From Streptomyces sp. SA15 (GTDB lineage: Bacteria; Actinomycetota; Actinomycetes; Streptomycetales; Streptomycetaceae), in the NCBI RefSeq assembly GCF_002291145.1, contig NZ_NTGE01000209.1, positions 1 to 59,441 of the forward strand: a DNA stretch of 59,441 nt, written 5' to 3'. The notes under the pieces are model-generated. The model was not told where the DNA came from. It saw only the letters and a list, made by a program, of their open reading frames with translations, and ran no database searches. A program made the position numbers and the translations under genes. Each line of letters opens with the position of its first letter. Position 1 is the stretch's first letter. Of the stretch, positions 1-8,837 are shown piece after piece.

Positions 1-1034
1 TGGCCGCCCTGCTGCGGCGGCGGCGGGGCGTACCAGCCCGGCTGGCCCTGCCCGGGCACCGGCATCGGCGGCTGCGCGCCGGGCGGCAGCGGCTGCTGGA
101 GGCCGGCCTTCTGGTCGATGCTGGAGCGGTAGTCGACGGCGCCCTGCGTCATCCGCATGTACGCCTCCTCCAGCGAGGCCTGGTGCGGCGACAGCTCCCA
201 CAGCCGTACGTCCGTGTCGTGCGCGATGTCGCTGATGCGCGGCAGCGGCAGTCCCGTGACGCGCAGCCCGCCGTCCTGCTCCGGCATCACATGGCCGCCG
301 GCCTCGGTGAGCGCGGACGACAGCTTCTCGCGCAGCTGCGGCTCGGTGTCGGGCGTCCGCACGCGCGCGAAGTCGGCGGAGTTCGCCGAGATGAACTCCG
401 TCACGCTCATGTCGGCGAGCAGCTGCCCGCGCCCGATGACGATCAGGTGGTCGGCCGTCAGCGCCATCTCGCTCATGAGGTGGGACGAGACGAAGACCGT
501 ACGGCCCTCCGCCGCGAGCGCCTTCATGAGGTTGCGGACCCAGTGGATGCCCTCGGGGTCGAGCCCGTTGACCGGCTCGTCGAACAGCAGCACCTGGGGG
601 TCGCCGAGGAGCGCGGCGGCGATGCCGAGCCGCTGGCCCATACCGAGCGAGAAGCCCTTGGACCGCTTCTTCGCCACGTCCTGGAGTCCGACCACGCCCA
701 GCACTTCGTCGACCCGCCGGGCCGGGATGCCGGACAGCTGGGCCAGGCACAGGAGGTGGTTGCGGGCGGCGCGGCCGCCGTGCACGGCCTTGGCGTCCAG
801 CAGCGCGCCGACCTGGCGGGGCGCGTTGGGCAGCTTGCGGTACGGATAGCCGCCGATCGTCACCTGCCCCGAGGTCGGGTTGTCCAGGCCGAGGATCATC
901 CTCATCGTCGTCGACTTGCCCGAGCCGTTGGGCCCGAGGAAACCGGTGACGGCACCGGGCCGCACCTGGAAGGAAAGGTTGTACACAGCGGTCTTGTCGC
1001 CGTAGCGCTTGGTCAGGCCGACTGCCTCGATCAT
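1..1034 (-). CDS. ABC transporter ATP-binding protein (3' end outside window)
   Basis: Energises an ABC-2 type exporter. The protein begins MIEAVGLTKRYGDKT and has Walker A GPNGSGKST near residue 40, signature SLGMGQRLG, Walker B LLFDEPVNGLDPEG and switch motif VFVSSHLMSEM. It then runs into a Pro/Gly/Gln-rich tail (PPGAQPPMPVPGQGQ) that is still open at position 1, so the C-terminus is missing. The ATG at 1034 is the first codon of the conserved ABC fold. It closely resembles the ATPase at 1933-2892, including a 52-bp stretch of identical DNA, so the two are tandem paralogues. Its permease is probably beyond the window edge, because the second module also has the ATPase upstream of the permease on this strand. 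Substrate unknown. Confidence 0.9.
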   Translation of the reverse strand, partial: MIEAVGLTKRYGDKTAVYNLSFQVRPGAVTGFLGPNGSGKSTTMRMILGLDNPTSGQVTIGGYPYRKLPNAPRQVGALLDAKAVHGGRAARNHLLCLAQLSGIPARRVDEVLGVVGLQDVAKKRSKGFSLGMGQRLGIAAALLGDPQVLLFDEPVNGLDPEGIHWVRNLMKALAAEGRTVFVSSHLMSEMALTADHLIVIGRGQLLADMSVTEFISANSADFARVRTPDTEPQLREKLSSALTEAGGHVMPEQDGGLRVTGLPLPRISDIAHDTDVRLWELSPHQASLEEAYMRMTQGAVDYRSSIDQKAGLQQPLPPGAQPPMPVPGQGQPGWYAPPPPQQGG

Positions 1035-1159
1035 GCTTCGGTCCCCATTGGAAGGTTGCCCAGCGAAAATTCAGGACAGCGGGGCACACGCCCCCGTAAG
1101 GGTTAGGAGCTTATCGGGGCGCTGACGGTTCCGCTCAAATGAAAGCAAAGCCCTGAGCC

Positions 1160-1930
1160 TCACGCGTCGCGCTTCTTGATCATGAGGTAGCCCCCGAGGA
1201 GGGCTGCGACCACCCACAGCGCCATGATCCCGAGCCCGCCCCAGGGGCCGTACGGCGTGTCGTTGTCGACCGGCGTGACCACCTGCATGATCTTGCTGCC
1301 GGCCTGGTCGGGCAGGTACTGGCCGATCTTCTTCGTCGCGTCGACGTTGCCGAGGATGTTGGAGATCAGGAAGAAGAACGGCATCAGGATGCCCAGCGAC
1401 AGCATCGGCGAGCGCAGCATCGCGGCCACGCCCATCGAGAACATCGCGATGAGCGTCATGTAGAGCCCGCCGCCGATGACCGCGCGCAGCACGCCGGAAT
1501 CGCCGATCTGCGCCTTGTGCTCGCCGAGCATCGCCTGCCCGAGGAAGAACGCGACGAAGCTGGTGGCCATGCCGACGACCAGCGCGAGGCCGGTCGCGAC
1601 CGCGATCTTGCTGAACAGGAAGGTGCCGCGCTGCGGTACGGCGGCCAGCGAGCTGCGGATCATGCCGGTGCTGTACTCGTTCGACACCACGAGCACCCCG
1701 AACACGATCATCGCGAGCTGACCGAGGCCCATGCCCGCGAAGCTGACGAAGGTCGGGTCGAAGGTGAGCTGGTCCTGCCGGCTCATGGTGTCGAACTCGC
1801 TCTTCGACAGGGCCGAGATCAGCGCGCCCAGCGCGACGGTGACGACCACGGCCAGCGAGAGCGTCCACACCGTGGACGCCACCGACCGGATCTTGGTCCA
1901 CTCGGACCGGACGACCTGGATCGCCGCCAT
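1160..1930 (-). CDS. ABC-2 type transporter permease
   Basis: Membrane partner of the ATPase encoded just upstream on the minus strand. The 256-residue product starts MAAIQVVRSEWTKIRS, the usual N-terminus of actinobacterial ABC-2 permeases, and has about six hydrophobic segments (for example around residues 20-40, 75-95, 120-145, 155-180, 185-205 and 230-250). The start at 1930 follows a strong Shine-Dalgarno (GGAGGAGGAAC) that overlaps the end of the ATPase gene; only 2 bp separate its stop from this ATG, so translation is probably coupled. Such two-gene modules export peptides, drugs or lipids, but nothing here identifies the substrate. Confidence 0.9.
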   Translation of the reverse strand: MAAIQVVRSEWTKIRSVASTVWTLSLAVVVTVALGALISALSKSEFDTMSRQDQLTFDPTFVSFAGMGLGQLAMIVFGVLVVSNEYSTGMIRSSLAAVPQRGTFLFSKIAVATGLALVVGMATSFVAFFLGQAMLGEHKAQIGDSGVLRAVIGGGLYMTLIAMFSMGVAAMLRSPMLSLGILMPFFFLISNILGNVDATKKIGQYLPDQAGSKIMQVVTPVDNDTPYGPWGGLGIMALWVVAALLGGYLMIKKRDA

Positions 1931-1932
1931 GC

Positions 1933-2892
1933 TCAGTTCCTCCTCCAGCTGTCGCCCCACTGCTGTCGCTGCTGCTCGGGAGGCGTCCCGTCGTGCGCGT
2001 GGTACTCGACCGACTCCGCGGTCAGCTGCATGAACGCCTCCTCCAGGGAGGCCTGCTGGGGGCTCAGCTCGTGCAGCACGATCTGGTACTGCGCCGCGAG
2101 CTCGCCGATGTGCTCGGGCTTGCCGCCGTCGACCTCCAGCGTGCCGTTGCCGGTCTCCACGACCGTCAAGCCGGCCCAGTGCAGCACATCGAGCAGCCGC
2201 TCCCGCTGCGGGGTGCGGATCCGGACGTAACTGCGCGAGTTCCGCGCGATGAAGTCGGCCATGGAGGTGTCCGCGAGCAGCCGCCCCTGCCCGATGACGA
2301 CGAGATGGTCGGCGGTCAGCGCCATCTCGCTCATGAGGTGGGACGAGACGAAGACCGTACGGCCCTGCGCGGCCAGGGACTTCATCAGGTTGCGGATCCA
2401 GTGGATGCCCTCGGGGTCGAGGCCGTTGACCGGCTCGTCGAACATCAGGATCCGCGGGTCGCCGAGCAGCGCGGCCGCGATGCCGAGCCGCTGGCCCATG
2501 CCGAGCGAGAAGCCCTTGGTCTTCTTCCGCGCGACCGCCGTCAGTCCGACCGTCTCCAGCACCTCCCGCACCCGGCTCTTCGCAATGCCGTTGCTCTGCG
2601 CGAGGCACAGCAGGTGGTTGTAGGCGCTGCGCCCGCCGTGCCAGGCCTTGGCCTCCAGGAGCGCCCCGATGTACGTCAGCGGGTCCTTGAGCCGGTCGTA
2701 GTGCTTGCCGTCGATACGGACGTCGCCGGCGGTGGGACGGTCGAGCCCGAGCATCATGCGCATGGTCGTCGACTTGCCGGCGCCGTTGGGTCCGAGGAAG
2801 CCCGTGACGATGCCCGGTCTGACGGTGAAGGTGAGGTTGTTGACCGCCACCTTCTCGCCGTACCGCTTGGTCAGCCCCTCGAGCTCGATCAT
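1933..2892 (-). CDS. ABC transporter ATP-binding protein
   Basis: ATPase of the second ABC-2 module, 319 residues from MIELEGLTKRYGEKV. Walker A is GPNGAGKST, signature SLGMGQRLG, Walker B LMFDEPVNGLDPEG, and the H-loop lies in FVSSHLMSEMALTADH. The region after the nucleotide-binding domain (about residues 220-319) is the DUF4162-like extension found in drug/antibiotic ABC-2 ATPases. I chose the ATG at 2892 because the ABC fold begins there; the upstream in-frame extension lies beside the filP terminator and is not conserved. It forms an operon with the permease at 1160-1930. Paralogous to the partial gene at 1-1034. Confidence 0.92.
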   Translation of the reverse strand: MIELEGLTKRYGEKVAVNNLTFTVRPGIVTGFLGPNGAGKSTTMRMMLGLDRPTAGDVRIDGKHYDRLKDPLTYIGALLEAKAWHGGRSAYNHLLCLAQSNGIAKSRVREVLETVGLTAVARKKTKGFSLGMGQRLGIAAALLGDPRILMFDEPVNGLDPEGIHWIRNLMKSLAAQGRTVFVSSHLMSEMALTADHLVVIGQGRLLADTSMADFIARNSRSYVRIRTPQRERLLDVLHWAGLTVVETGNGTLEVDGGKPEHIGELAAQYQIVLHELSPQQASLEEAFMQLTAESVEYHAHDGTPPEQQRQQWGDSWRRN

Positions 2893-2915
2893 GCGCCCCA
2901 CGCTAGAACGCGGCA

Positions 2916-2947
2916 AAGCCCTCTGCCACCGCAGGGGCAGAGGGCTT
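2916..2947. terminator. Terminator hairpin after filP
   Basis: A perfect 12-bp stem, AAGCCCTCTGCC pairing with GGCAGAGGGCTT across an 8-nt loop. It lies between the filP stop (2979) and the ABC ATPase start (2892), so it probably ends filP transcription. Confidence 0.8.
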
Positions 2948-2978
2948 CACCGATGTTCCGCAGACGTATGCCGGACCG

Positions 2979-3914
2979 TTACCGGGACTGCTGCGCCGGG
3001 ACGCCCCGGGAGATGGGCTCGTCCTCGGCCGGGGAACCGGCGGCGGCCACCGCGGCGCCCGTGAGCGTGGCGAGCATCTCGCGCACGTTCGTCAGCTGGG
3101 CGTTGATCGAGTCGCGGCGGTTGGTGAGAGCCGCGAGCTCGCGCTCGGATTCCGAACGGATGCGGTCGGCCTTGGCGTTGGCGTCGGCCACGATGTCCTC
3201 GGCCTGGCGCTGTGCCGTCTCGACGGTCTGGCGGGCGCGGCGCTCGGCGTCCGTGCGCAGCTTCTCCGCCTCCAGGCGCAGCTGCTCCGCGCGGTGCTCG
3301 ATCTCCGCGAGGCGCTTCTCCGCCTTCTGCTGACGCGAGGCCAGGTCGCGCTCGGACTGCTCGCGGCGCTTGGCGAGGTTCGTCTCGAAGTCGGCGGCGG
3401 CCTGCGCGGCCTTGGCACGGGTCTCCTCGAAGAGGGCGTCGGCCTCCTCGCGCTTGGACTGCGCGTCCTTCTGGGCCTCCGCGCGCAGCTGCGAGGCGTC
3501 ACTCTTGGCCTTCTCGATGACCCGGACGCCCTCGTCCTCGGCCTTGGCCTTGCGCTCCGCAGCGAACGATTCTGCGTCGTTGCGAACCTGCTGGGCCGCG
3601 GACTCGGCGAGTTCGCGATGCTGCTCGGCCGCGCGCCTGGCCTCCTCGCGCAGATCCTTGGCCTCTTCCTCGGCGAGGCGGAGGATCTTCTCGACACGCG
3701 CGCCGAGACCGGCGTATGACGGCTCGGCGTCGGTTACCTGCGCCTGGGCGTTCTGCGTCTCGAGGTGGAGCTCCTCGATGCGCTTTTCCAGAGCGGTGAT
3801 GCGGGCCAGAGCGCTGTCGCGGTCGGAGACGAGCTTCGAGATGCGTTCGTCCACCTGCGCGCGGTCGTACCCACGCCGCACAAGCTCGAAGCCATAGGGG
3901 GAAGTGTCGCTCAT
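2979..3914 (-). CDS. filP: FilP, intermediate filament-like coiled-coil protein
   Basis: 311-residue protein starting MSDTSPYGFELVRRGYDRAQ, the DivIVA-like N-terminal signature shared by Streptomyces FilP. Residues about 25-270 form an almost continuous heptad coiled coil rich in Ala, Glu, Arg and Lys, followed by a short disordered tail. FilP (often annotated cellulose-binding protein) forms cytoskeletal networks behind growing hyphal tips and interacts with DivIVA and Scy. The gene directly follows scy on the same strand with a 183-bp gap, the order known from S. coelicolor. The gap is long enough for a separate promoter, and a terminator hairpin lies just downstream. Identification rests on sequence pattern plus synteny. 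Confidence 0.93.
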   Translation of the reverse strand: MSDTSPYGFELVRRGYDRAQVDERISKLVSDRDSALARITALEKRIEELHLETQNAQAQVTDAEPSYAGLGARVEKILRLAEEEAKDLREEARRAAEQHRELAESAAQQVRNDAESFAAERKAKAEDEGVRVIEKAKSDASQLRAEAQKDAQSKREEADALFEETRAKAAQAAADFETNLAKRREQSERDLASRQQKAEKRLAEIEHRAEQLRLEAEKLRTDAERRARQTVETAQRQAEDIVADANAKADRIRSESERELAALTNRRDSINAQLTNVREMLATLTGAAVAAAGSPAEDEPISRGVPAQQSR

Positions 3915-4097
3915 GGGGTTCCTGTCGAATGAGACCGGTGAGGTGATAGGTGGAATCCTAGGGGCCGAAGCGGTGTGTCATCGAGCGGATGCGTGTTTGA
4001 TCTGGAGAATGACACCCCTTTTGGGTGGCTGACCCTGGGACGGCTTGCCAAAAACTTGGTCAAAGACCCCAGAAAACACCGGAATGCCGTCTTCAGG

Positions 4098-7000
4098 CTA
4101 GCCTTCTGACGACTTGCCACCCGATCGTGGTGCGCCGACCGTGGCACCCGCCTTGACGCCGGTGTCCTTCCCCGCGGACGGGGCCTCGAAGGATTCCAAC
4201 GCCTCCAGGACGTCCTGGACACGGGAGATCTCGGCATTGATGTCCTCGCGGCGGCGCACCAGGATCTCCAGCTCGCGCTTGCCCTCCTCGACCGTGCGCT
4301 TCGCCTCGCGGATCGCCTCGGCCTTGAGCTCCTCGGCCTCCCTGATGAGCGCCGCCTTCTTCTGCTCGGCCTCCTTCAGAAGCCCCTCGGCCTTCTTGAC
4401 AGCGGCGATACGCACCTTGCCCGCCTCCGAGTTGGCCTCCGAGACCAGCTCCTTGGCCTTCGCCTGCGCCTTCTCCAGCTGCTCCTCGGAGGCCTTGATG
4501 AGCGCGTCGCAGCGGTCGCCGGTCGACTTCATCGTCTCGGCGGCCTCGCGGCGGGCCCGCTCGTGCAGGTCCTCGATCTCGGCGGTGATGCGGTCGCGCA
4601 GCTCCTCCGCGCGCTCCCGGATGGCGGTTGCGTCCCGGCGGGCGCCGACGAGCAGTTCGTCCGCGTCCGTACGGGCCTTCTCCACCGTCGCGTTGCCCTC
4701 GACCGTCGCCTCGGACACCAGCCGGTCGGCCTCGGTACGGGCCGCGCCGACCATGGTGTCGGCCTGGGACTCCGCGTCCGCGGTGGTCTTCAGGGCCTGC
4801 TGCTGCGCCTCGGTGAGCAGCTTGTCGGCCTCGGCCGTGGTCTCCGTGATGAGCTTGTCGACCTGCTCGGCCGCCTCGGAGCGCCGCTTGTTGGCCTCCT
4901 TGCGGGCCTCGTCGAGCGTCCGGTCGGCCTCCTCGCGCGCGGCCGTCGTGACCCGCTCGGCCTCCGCCAGCGCCTCGGCCCTGACCCGCTGGGACTCGCT
5001 GCGGATCCGCTCGGCGTGCTGCCGCGCCGCCCCGATCGTCTCGGCGGCCTCGGCGCGCAGCCGCTCCGCGTCGCCGGTGGCGTCCGCCATCATCCGCTCG
5101 GCCGCGGTGGCCGCCTCGGTCCGTACCCGCTCGGCCTCCGCGACCGTCTCCGAACGCAGCCGCTCCGCCTCGGCGACCGTCTCCTGCCGCAGCCGGTCGG
5201 TGTCCGCGACCGTCTCCGTGGTGAGCCGCTCGGCCTCGTTGCGCGCCTCGGTGATGAGGGTGTCCGCCTGGGTCGCCGCGTCCGACCGGATGCGATTGGC
5301 GTCCTCGCGGGCGTCCGCCCGGGTGCGCGAAGCCGCCTGCTCGGCCTCGGCGATGGTCTCCGACGCCTCCGTACGCACCCGCTGGGCGTGCTCGGACGCG
5401 TCCGAGCGCAGCCGCTCCGCCTCAGCGATCGCCTCCGAGACGGTGCGCTCCGCAAGCGCCTTGGCGGCCTCGGACTCCTCGCTCGCCTCCCGCCGGACCC
5501 GGCTCGCGTCCTGGGAGGCCCGCTCCCGCTCGGCGTAGGCGTCGTGGCGGACCCGGTCCGCCTCCTCCTCGGCCTCCCGGCGCGTACGGTCCGCCGCGTG
5601 CTCGGCGGCCGAGCGCAGCCCGGTGATCTCCTCCTGGGCCTGCTCGTGCAGCCCGGCGACCGAGTCCCGCACCTGCTGGGCGTGCTGTTCGGCCGCCGAC
5701 ACCATCTCGGTGGCACGCCGGTCGGCCTCCTCGACCAGGCGTACGGCCTCGGCCTGCGCCTCCTCAACGCGCTTGCGCGCCGAGGCCAGCAGCTCCTCGC
5801 TCTGCTCGCGGGCCCGCTCGCGCTCCTGGTCGGCTTCCTGCCGCGCCGCGCCCAGGTACTCCTCGGCCTCGCGACGACGCCGGTTGGCCTCCTCCTGCGC
5901 GGCGGCCAGCGTCTCCGACGCCTCCGTCGCCAGCCGCTCGGCGGCGGCCTGCGCCTCCGCCCGTACCCGATCGGCGGTGTCCTGCGCCTCCGACTTCAGC
6001 CGCTCGGCCTCGGAGGCGGCCTCCGAGCGCAGGCGTACGGCGATGGCCTCGCCCTCCGCCCGGGAGGCGGACGCGTCGGACGCGGCCTCGTCGCGCACCC
6101 GATCGGCCTCGGCCTCGGCCTGCTCCTGGAGCGTGCGGATCCGCTCGGCGGCCTCACCGCGCAGCCGCTCGGTCTCCTCGGCGGCCTCGCGGCGGATCCG
6201 CGCGGCCTCCTCACGGGCGTCGGTCAGCGCCTGCTCGGCGGCGACGAGGCGCTGCTCGGCCTCGGTGCGCAGCCGGGTCAGTTCCTCGGCGGCCTCCGCG
6301 CGGCGGGCCTCTATGGCCTGCTCGGTCTCCTCGTGCAGCTCGCGCGCGGTCCGCTCGGCGTCGGCCTTGATGCCCTCGGCCTGCTCGACGACCTCGGCGC
6401 GGTGCCGCTCGGCCTCCTTGCGGGTGCGGTCCAGCGTCTCCTCGGCCTGCCGGCGCAGAGTGGTCGCCCGCTCGATGGCCTCCGTACGGACCTTCTCGCT
6501 GTCCGTGGTGGCCTTCTGGCGCAGCTCGTCCGCGTCGGCCTTCGCCTTGGACAGCAGCTCCTCGGCGGTCTTGGCCGCCTCCTCGATCTGCGCCACGGCC
6601 TCCTTGCGGGCCTCCGCGCGGATCTTCTCGCCCTCGGCGACCGCGTCGGACCGCAGCTGCTCGGCCTCGCCGCGCAGCCGGCGGGCCTCCTCCTGCAGCT
6701 CGACCGTCTTGGCGCGGTACTCCTTGGTGTCGTCCTTCGCCGCGCCCTTGAGCTGCTCGGCGATGTCGTGCGCCTCGGCGCGCAGCCGGTCCGCCTCGGC
6801 CTCGGCCTCGGTGCGGATCCGCTCGGCCTCCTCGGCCGCGGCCTTGGTGGTGTTCTTCGCGTCCTCCTGCGCCTTGTTGAGGACGTCCTCGGCCGTCTTG
6901 GCCGCCTTGGACAGCTGGGTCGCGCTCTCCTCGGCGGTGAGCGTCCGGGCCTTCTCGGCGGCCTCGGCGAGCAGCTTCTCGGCCTCGGCGCGGGCGTCCG

Positions 7001-8012
7001 CGACGATCTGCTCGGCGTCCGACTTGGTGGTCTCGGCCTCCTTGGTGGCCTCGCTGACCAGCCGGGCGACCTGCTCCTTCGCCGTGCGCGTGCGCTGCTC
7101 GTTGGCCGACTCGGCGCTGGCGAGGGCCTTCTCGGCGGCGGCCTTGGCCTCGGTGACCAGCTTCTCCGCCTCGGCGCGCGCCTCGCGCAGAGCGGTGTCC
7201 GCCTCCGCGATGCGCTGCTCGGCGGCGCGGCTCAGCTCCTGGGCCTCGCGGCGGGCCGCCTCCGACTCCGTGGTGGTGGAGGTACGCAGCTGCTCGGCGT
7301 GGTCGGTGGCCTCCTGGGCCTGCGAGGAGGCGGCGTTCAGCAGGCGCTCGGCGTCCGTGCGGGCGCGGCGCAGCAACTGCTCGGCCTCCGCGCGGGCCGC
7401 CTCGGCCTCGCTCTGCAGCCGCTGGCGGGCCTCGGAGGTCAGCCGCTCGGCCTCGGCGCGGGCGGCGGCCATGGCCTGCTCGGCCTCCGCGCGGGATTCG
7501 TCGAGGAGCCGGCGGGCCTGCTGCTCGGTGCGGGCGCGCAGCTGCTCGGCCCAGGCCACGTTCTCGTTGACATGCGTCTCGACGGTCTGCCGGCGCTCGG
7601 CGAGCTCCTGGTCGAGCTGCTGGCGGCGGGTGACCGCCTCCTGGTGCAGCTCCGCCTGGAGCCGTGCCGCCTGCTCGGCGTGCTCCTGGAGGATGCGCTG
7701 GGTCTGGGCGCGGGCCTGGCTCAGTTCGCGCTCGGCATCCTGGCGCAGCTGGTCGGCCTGGATCTGGGCGTTGCGCAGCAGCTGCTCGGCCTGGTAGCCG
7801 AGGTCACCGCCGTCGTAGGAGGGCCGGGACATGATGGTGCGCCGCGCCTCGTGCAACTTGGCGCGCAGCACCTCGACCTGGTAGCCGAGGTCCTCGGCGT
7901 GCTGGATCGCCTTCTCCCGCTCGGTCTTCAGCCGATCCATCTCGGCCTCGAACCGAGAGAGGTGGTCGACGTCAGCCGCCGGCTCTCGCTCCTGGCGTTC
8001 GTAGCCCCGCAC
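4098..8012 (-). CDS. scy: Scy, giant coiled-coil polarity protein
   Basis: About 1304 residues from GTG (MRGYERQEREPAADVD); an in-frame TTG at 8042 would add ten residues. The N-terminal 60 residues contain a short coiled coil (LSRFEAEMDRLKTEREKA). The rest is a very long repetitive coiled coil built from units like AEAERLRSEA, with recurring Ala, Glu and Arg, ending in a Gly/Ser-rich tail. Scy organises the polarisome at Streptomyces hyphal tips together with DivIVA and FilP and marks new branch sites. Length (1326 in S. coelicolor, as I recall), repeat type and the adjacent filP gene all fit. The near-repeat DNA is a plausible site for indels or assembly errors. Confidence 0.92.
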   Translation of the reverse strand: MRGYERQEREPAADVDHLSRFEAEMDRLKTEREKAIQHAEDLGYQVEVLRAKLHEARRTIMSRPSYDGGDLGYQAEQLLRNAQIQADQLRQDAERELSQARAQTQRILQEHAEQAARLQAELHQEAVTRRQQLDQELAERRQTVETHVNENVAWAEQLRARTEQQARRLLDESRAEAEQAMAAARAEAERLTSEARQRLQSEAEAARAEAEQLLRRARTDAERLLNAASSQAQEATDHAEQLRTSTTTESEAARREAQELSRAAEQRIAEADTALREARAEAEKLVTEAKAAAEKALASAESANEQRTRTAKEQVARLVSEATKEAETTKSDAEQIVADARAEAEKLLAEAAEKARTLTAEESATQLSKAAKTAEDVLNKAQEDAKNTTKAAAEEAERIRTEAEAEADRLRAEAHDIAEQLKGAAKDDTKEYRAKTVELQEEARRLRGEAEQLRSDAVAEGEKIRAEARKEAVAQIEEAAKTAEELLSKAKADADELRQKATTDSEKVRTEAIERATTLRRQAEETLDRTRKEAERHRAEVVEQAEGIKADAERTARELHEETEQAIEARRAEAAEELTRLRTEAEQRLVAAEQALTDAREEAARIRREAAEETERLRGEAAERIRTLQEQAEAEADRVRDEAASDASASRAEGEAIAVRLRSEAASEAERLKSEAQDTADRVRAEAQAAAERLATEASETLAAAQEEANRRRREAEEYLGAARQEADQERERAREQSEELLASARKRVEEAQAEAVRLVEEADRRATEMVSAAEQHAQQVRDSVAGLHEQAQEEITGLRSAAEHAADRTRREAEEEADRVRHDAYAERERASQDASRVRREASEESEAAKALAERTVSEAIAEAERLRSDASEHAQRVRTEASETIAEAEQAASRTRADAREDANRIRSDAATQADTLITEARNEAERLTTETVADTDRLRQETVAEAERLRSETVAEAERVRTEAATAAERMMADATGDAERLRAEAAETIGAARQHAERIRSESQRVRAEALAEAERVTTAAREEADRTLDEARKEANKRRSEAAEQVDKLITETTAEADKLLTEAQQQALKTTADAESQADTMVGAARTEADRLVSEATVEGNATVEKARTDADELLVGARRDATAIRERAEELRDRITAEIEDLHERARREAAETMKSTGDRCDALIKASEEQLEKAQAKAKELVSEANSEAGKVRIAAVKKAEGLLKEAEQKKAALIREAEELKAEAIREAKRTVEEGKRELEILVRRREDINAEISRVQDVLEALESFEAPSAGKDTGVKAGATVGAPRSGGKSSEG

Positions 8013-8246
8013 TGCGCGGTCCCATCCGTCCCCTGGTCGCAAGTCTCTCCAAACGAGCTCCGTCCATCCGCCGAACGGGGCCCCCGGGGAATGGTGTCAG
8101 ATCAACGGCGGAGCATGGGCTGCTGCCCCGACGCTCGTCCCCCGAAACCCGGACCCCGGACTTGATCCCGCTTTCGACGGCAGGACCAGGTCGCCCTGGT
8201 TGGAGCGGCGACCGACCCCAACCCTACCGGCCCATATGTACGGGGG

Positions 8247-8687
8247 TCAGTGCTCAGGTGACTCAACAGGCGCTGAAGTGACCAGTTCTGTCAGTACGCC
8301 GTGGCAATCCTTGGGGTGAAGGAAGGTGATCCGTGACCCCATGGAGCCGCGTCGCGGCTCTTCGTACAGAACGCGTACGCCCTTGTCCTTGATGTCGGCG
8401 GCCTCCGTGTCGACATCCGCCGTACCGAAGGCGATGTGGTGGACGCCCTCGCCGTTCTTCGCCAGCCACTTCGCGACGGTGGAGTCCTCCCGGGTCGGCT
8501 CCAGGAGCTGGAGATACGACGCTCCGCCGTCGGACGTATCGTTGATCTTGAGCATGGCCTCGCGCACGCCCTGCTCCTCGTTGACCTCGGAGTGGAACAC
8601 CTCGAAGCCGTACGTGGCCCGGTAGAACTCGACAGTCTTGTCGAGGTCGAAACAGGCGATCCCGATGTGGTCGATTCGCGTCAGCAT
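8247..8687 (-). CDS. mce: Methylmalonyl-CoA epimerase
   Basis: Interconverts (2R)- and (2S)-methylmalonyl-CoA, linking propionate/odd-chain acyl-CoA catabolism and precursor supply for polyketides. The 146-residue product is a VOC-fold protein starting MLTRIDHIGIACFDLD, with metal-ligand candidates His7, His in GEGVHHIAFGT and Glu in the C-terminal HGVLTELV. The length matches bacterial epimerases. It is divergent from the thiolase gene, with 150 bp between the starts, and lies near meaB and icmA, which act on the same coenzyme-B12-dependent acyl-CoA chemistry. Confidence 0.93.
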   Translation of the reverse strand: MLTRIDHIGIACFDLDKTVEFYRATYGFEVFHSEVNEEQGVREAMLKINDTSDGGASYLQLLEPTREDSTVAKWLAKNGEGVHHIAFGTADVDTEAADIKDKGVRVLYEEPRRGSMGSRITFLHPKDCHGVLTELVTSAPVESPEH

Positions 8688-8837
8688 GGTTTCAGTGGAG
8701 CGCGCCGGAGGTGGTTACGCAACGTGCGCGCGATCACACGCTTCGCCGGATGACGGGGTGGTCTACCGCTCAGTACATTCGAAGTAAACCCTCGTTCACT
8801 CCTCGGCCTGTGCAGGCCGGTAAGGGGATCGCAGCTC

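Noticed and set aside
4098..8012. Repeated GCCTCGG-like motifs as a CRISPR or satellite array
   Set aside because: The repeats are codons of the coiled coil, vary in length and sequence, and there are no unique spacers of fixed size.
4563..8165. A 1200-codon open frame on the plus strand opposite scy
   Set aside because: It is the complement of the repetitive coiled-coil gene. The translation is Gly/Leu/Arg-rich with no start signal or domain, a normal shadow in high-GC DNA; scy explains the region.
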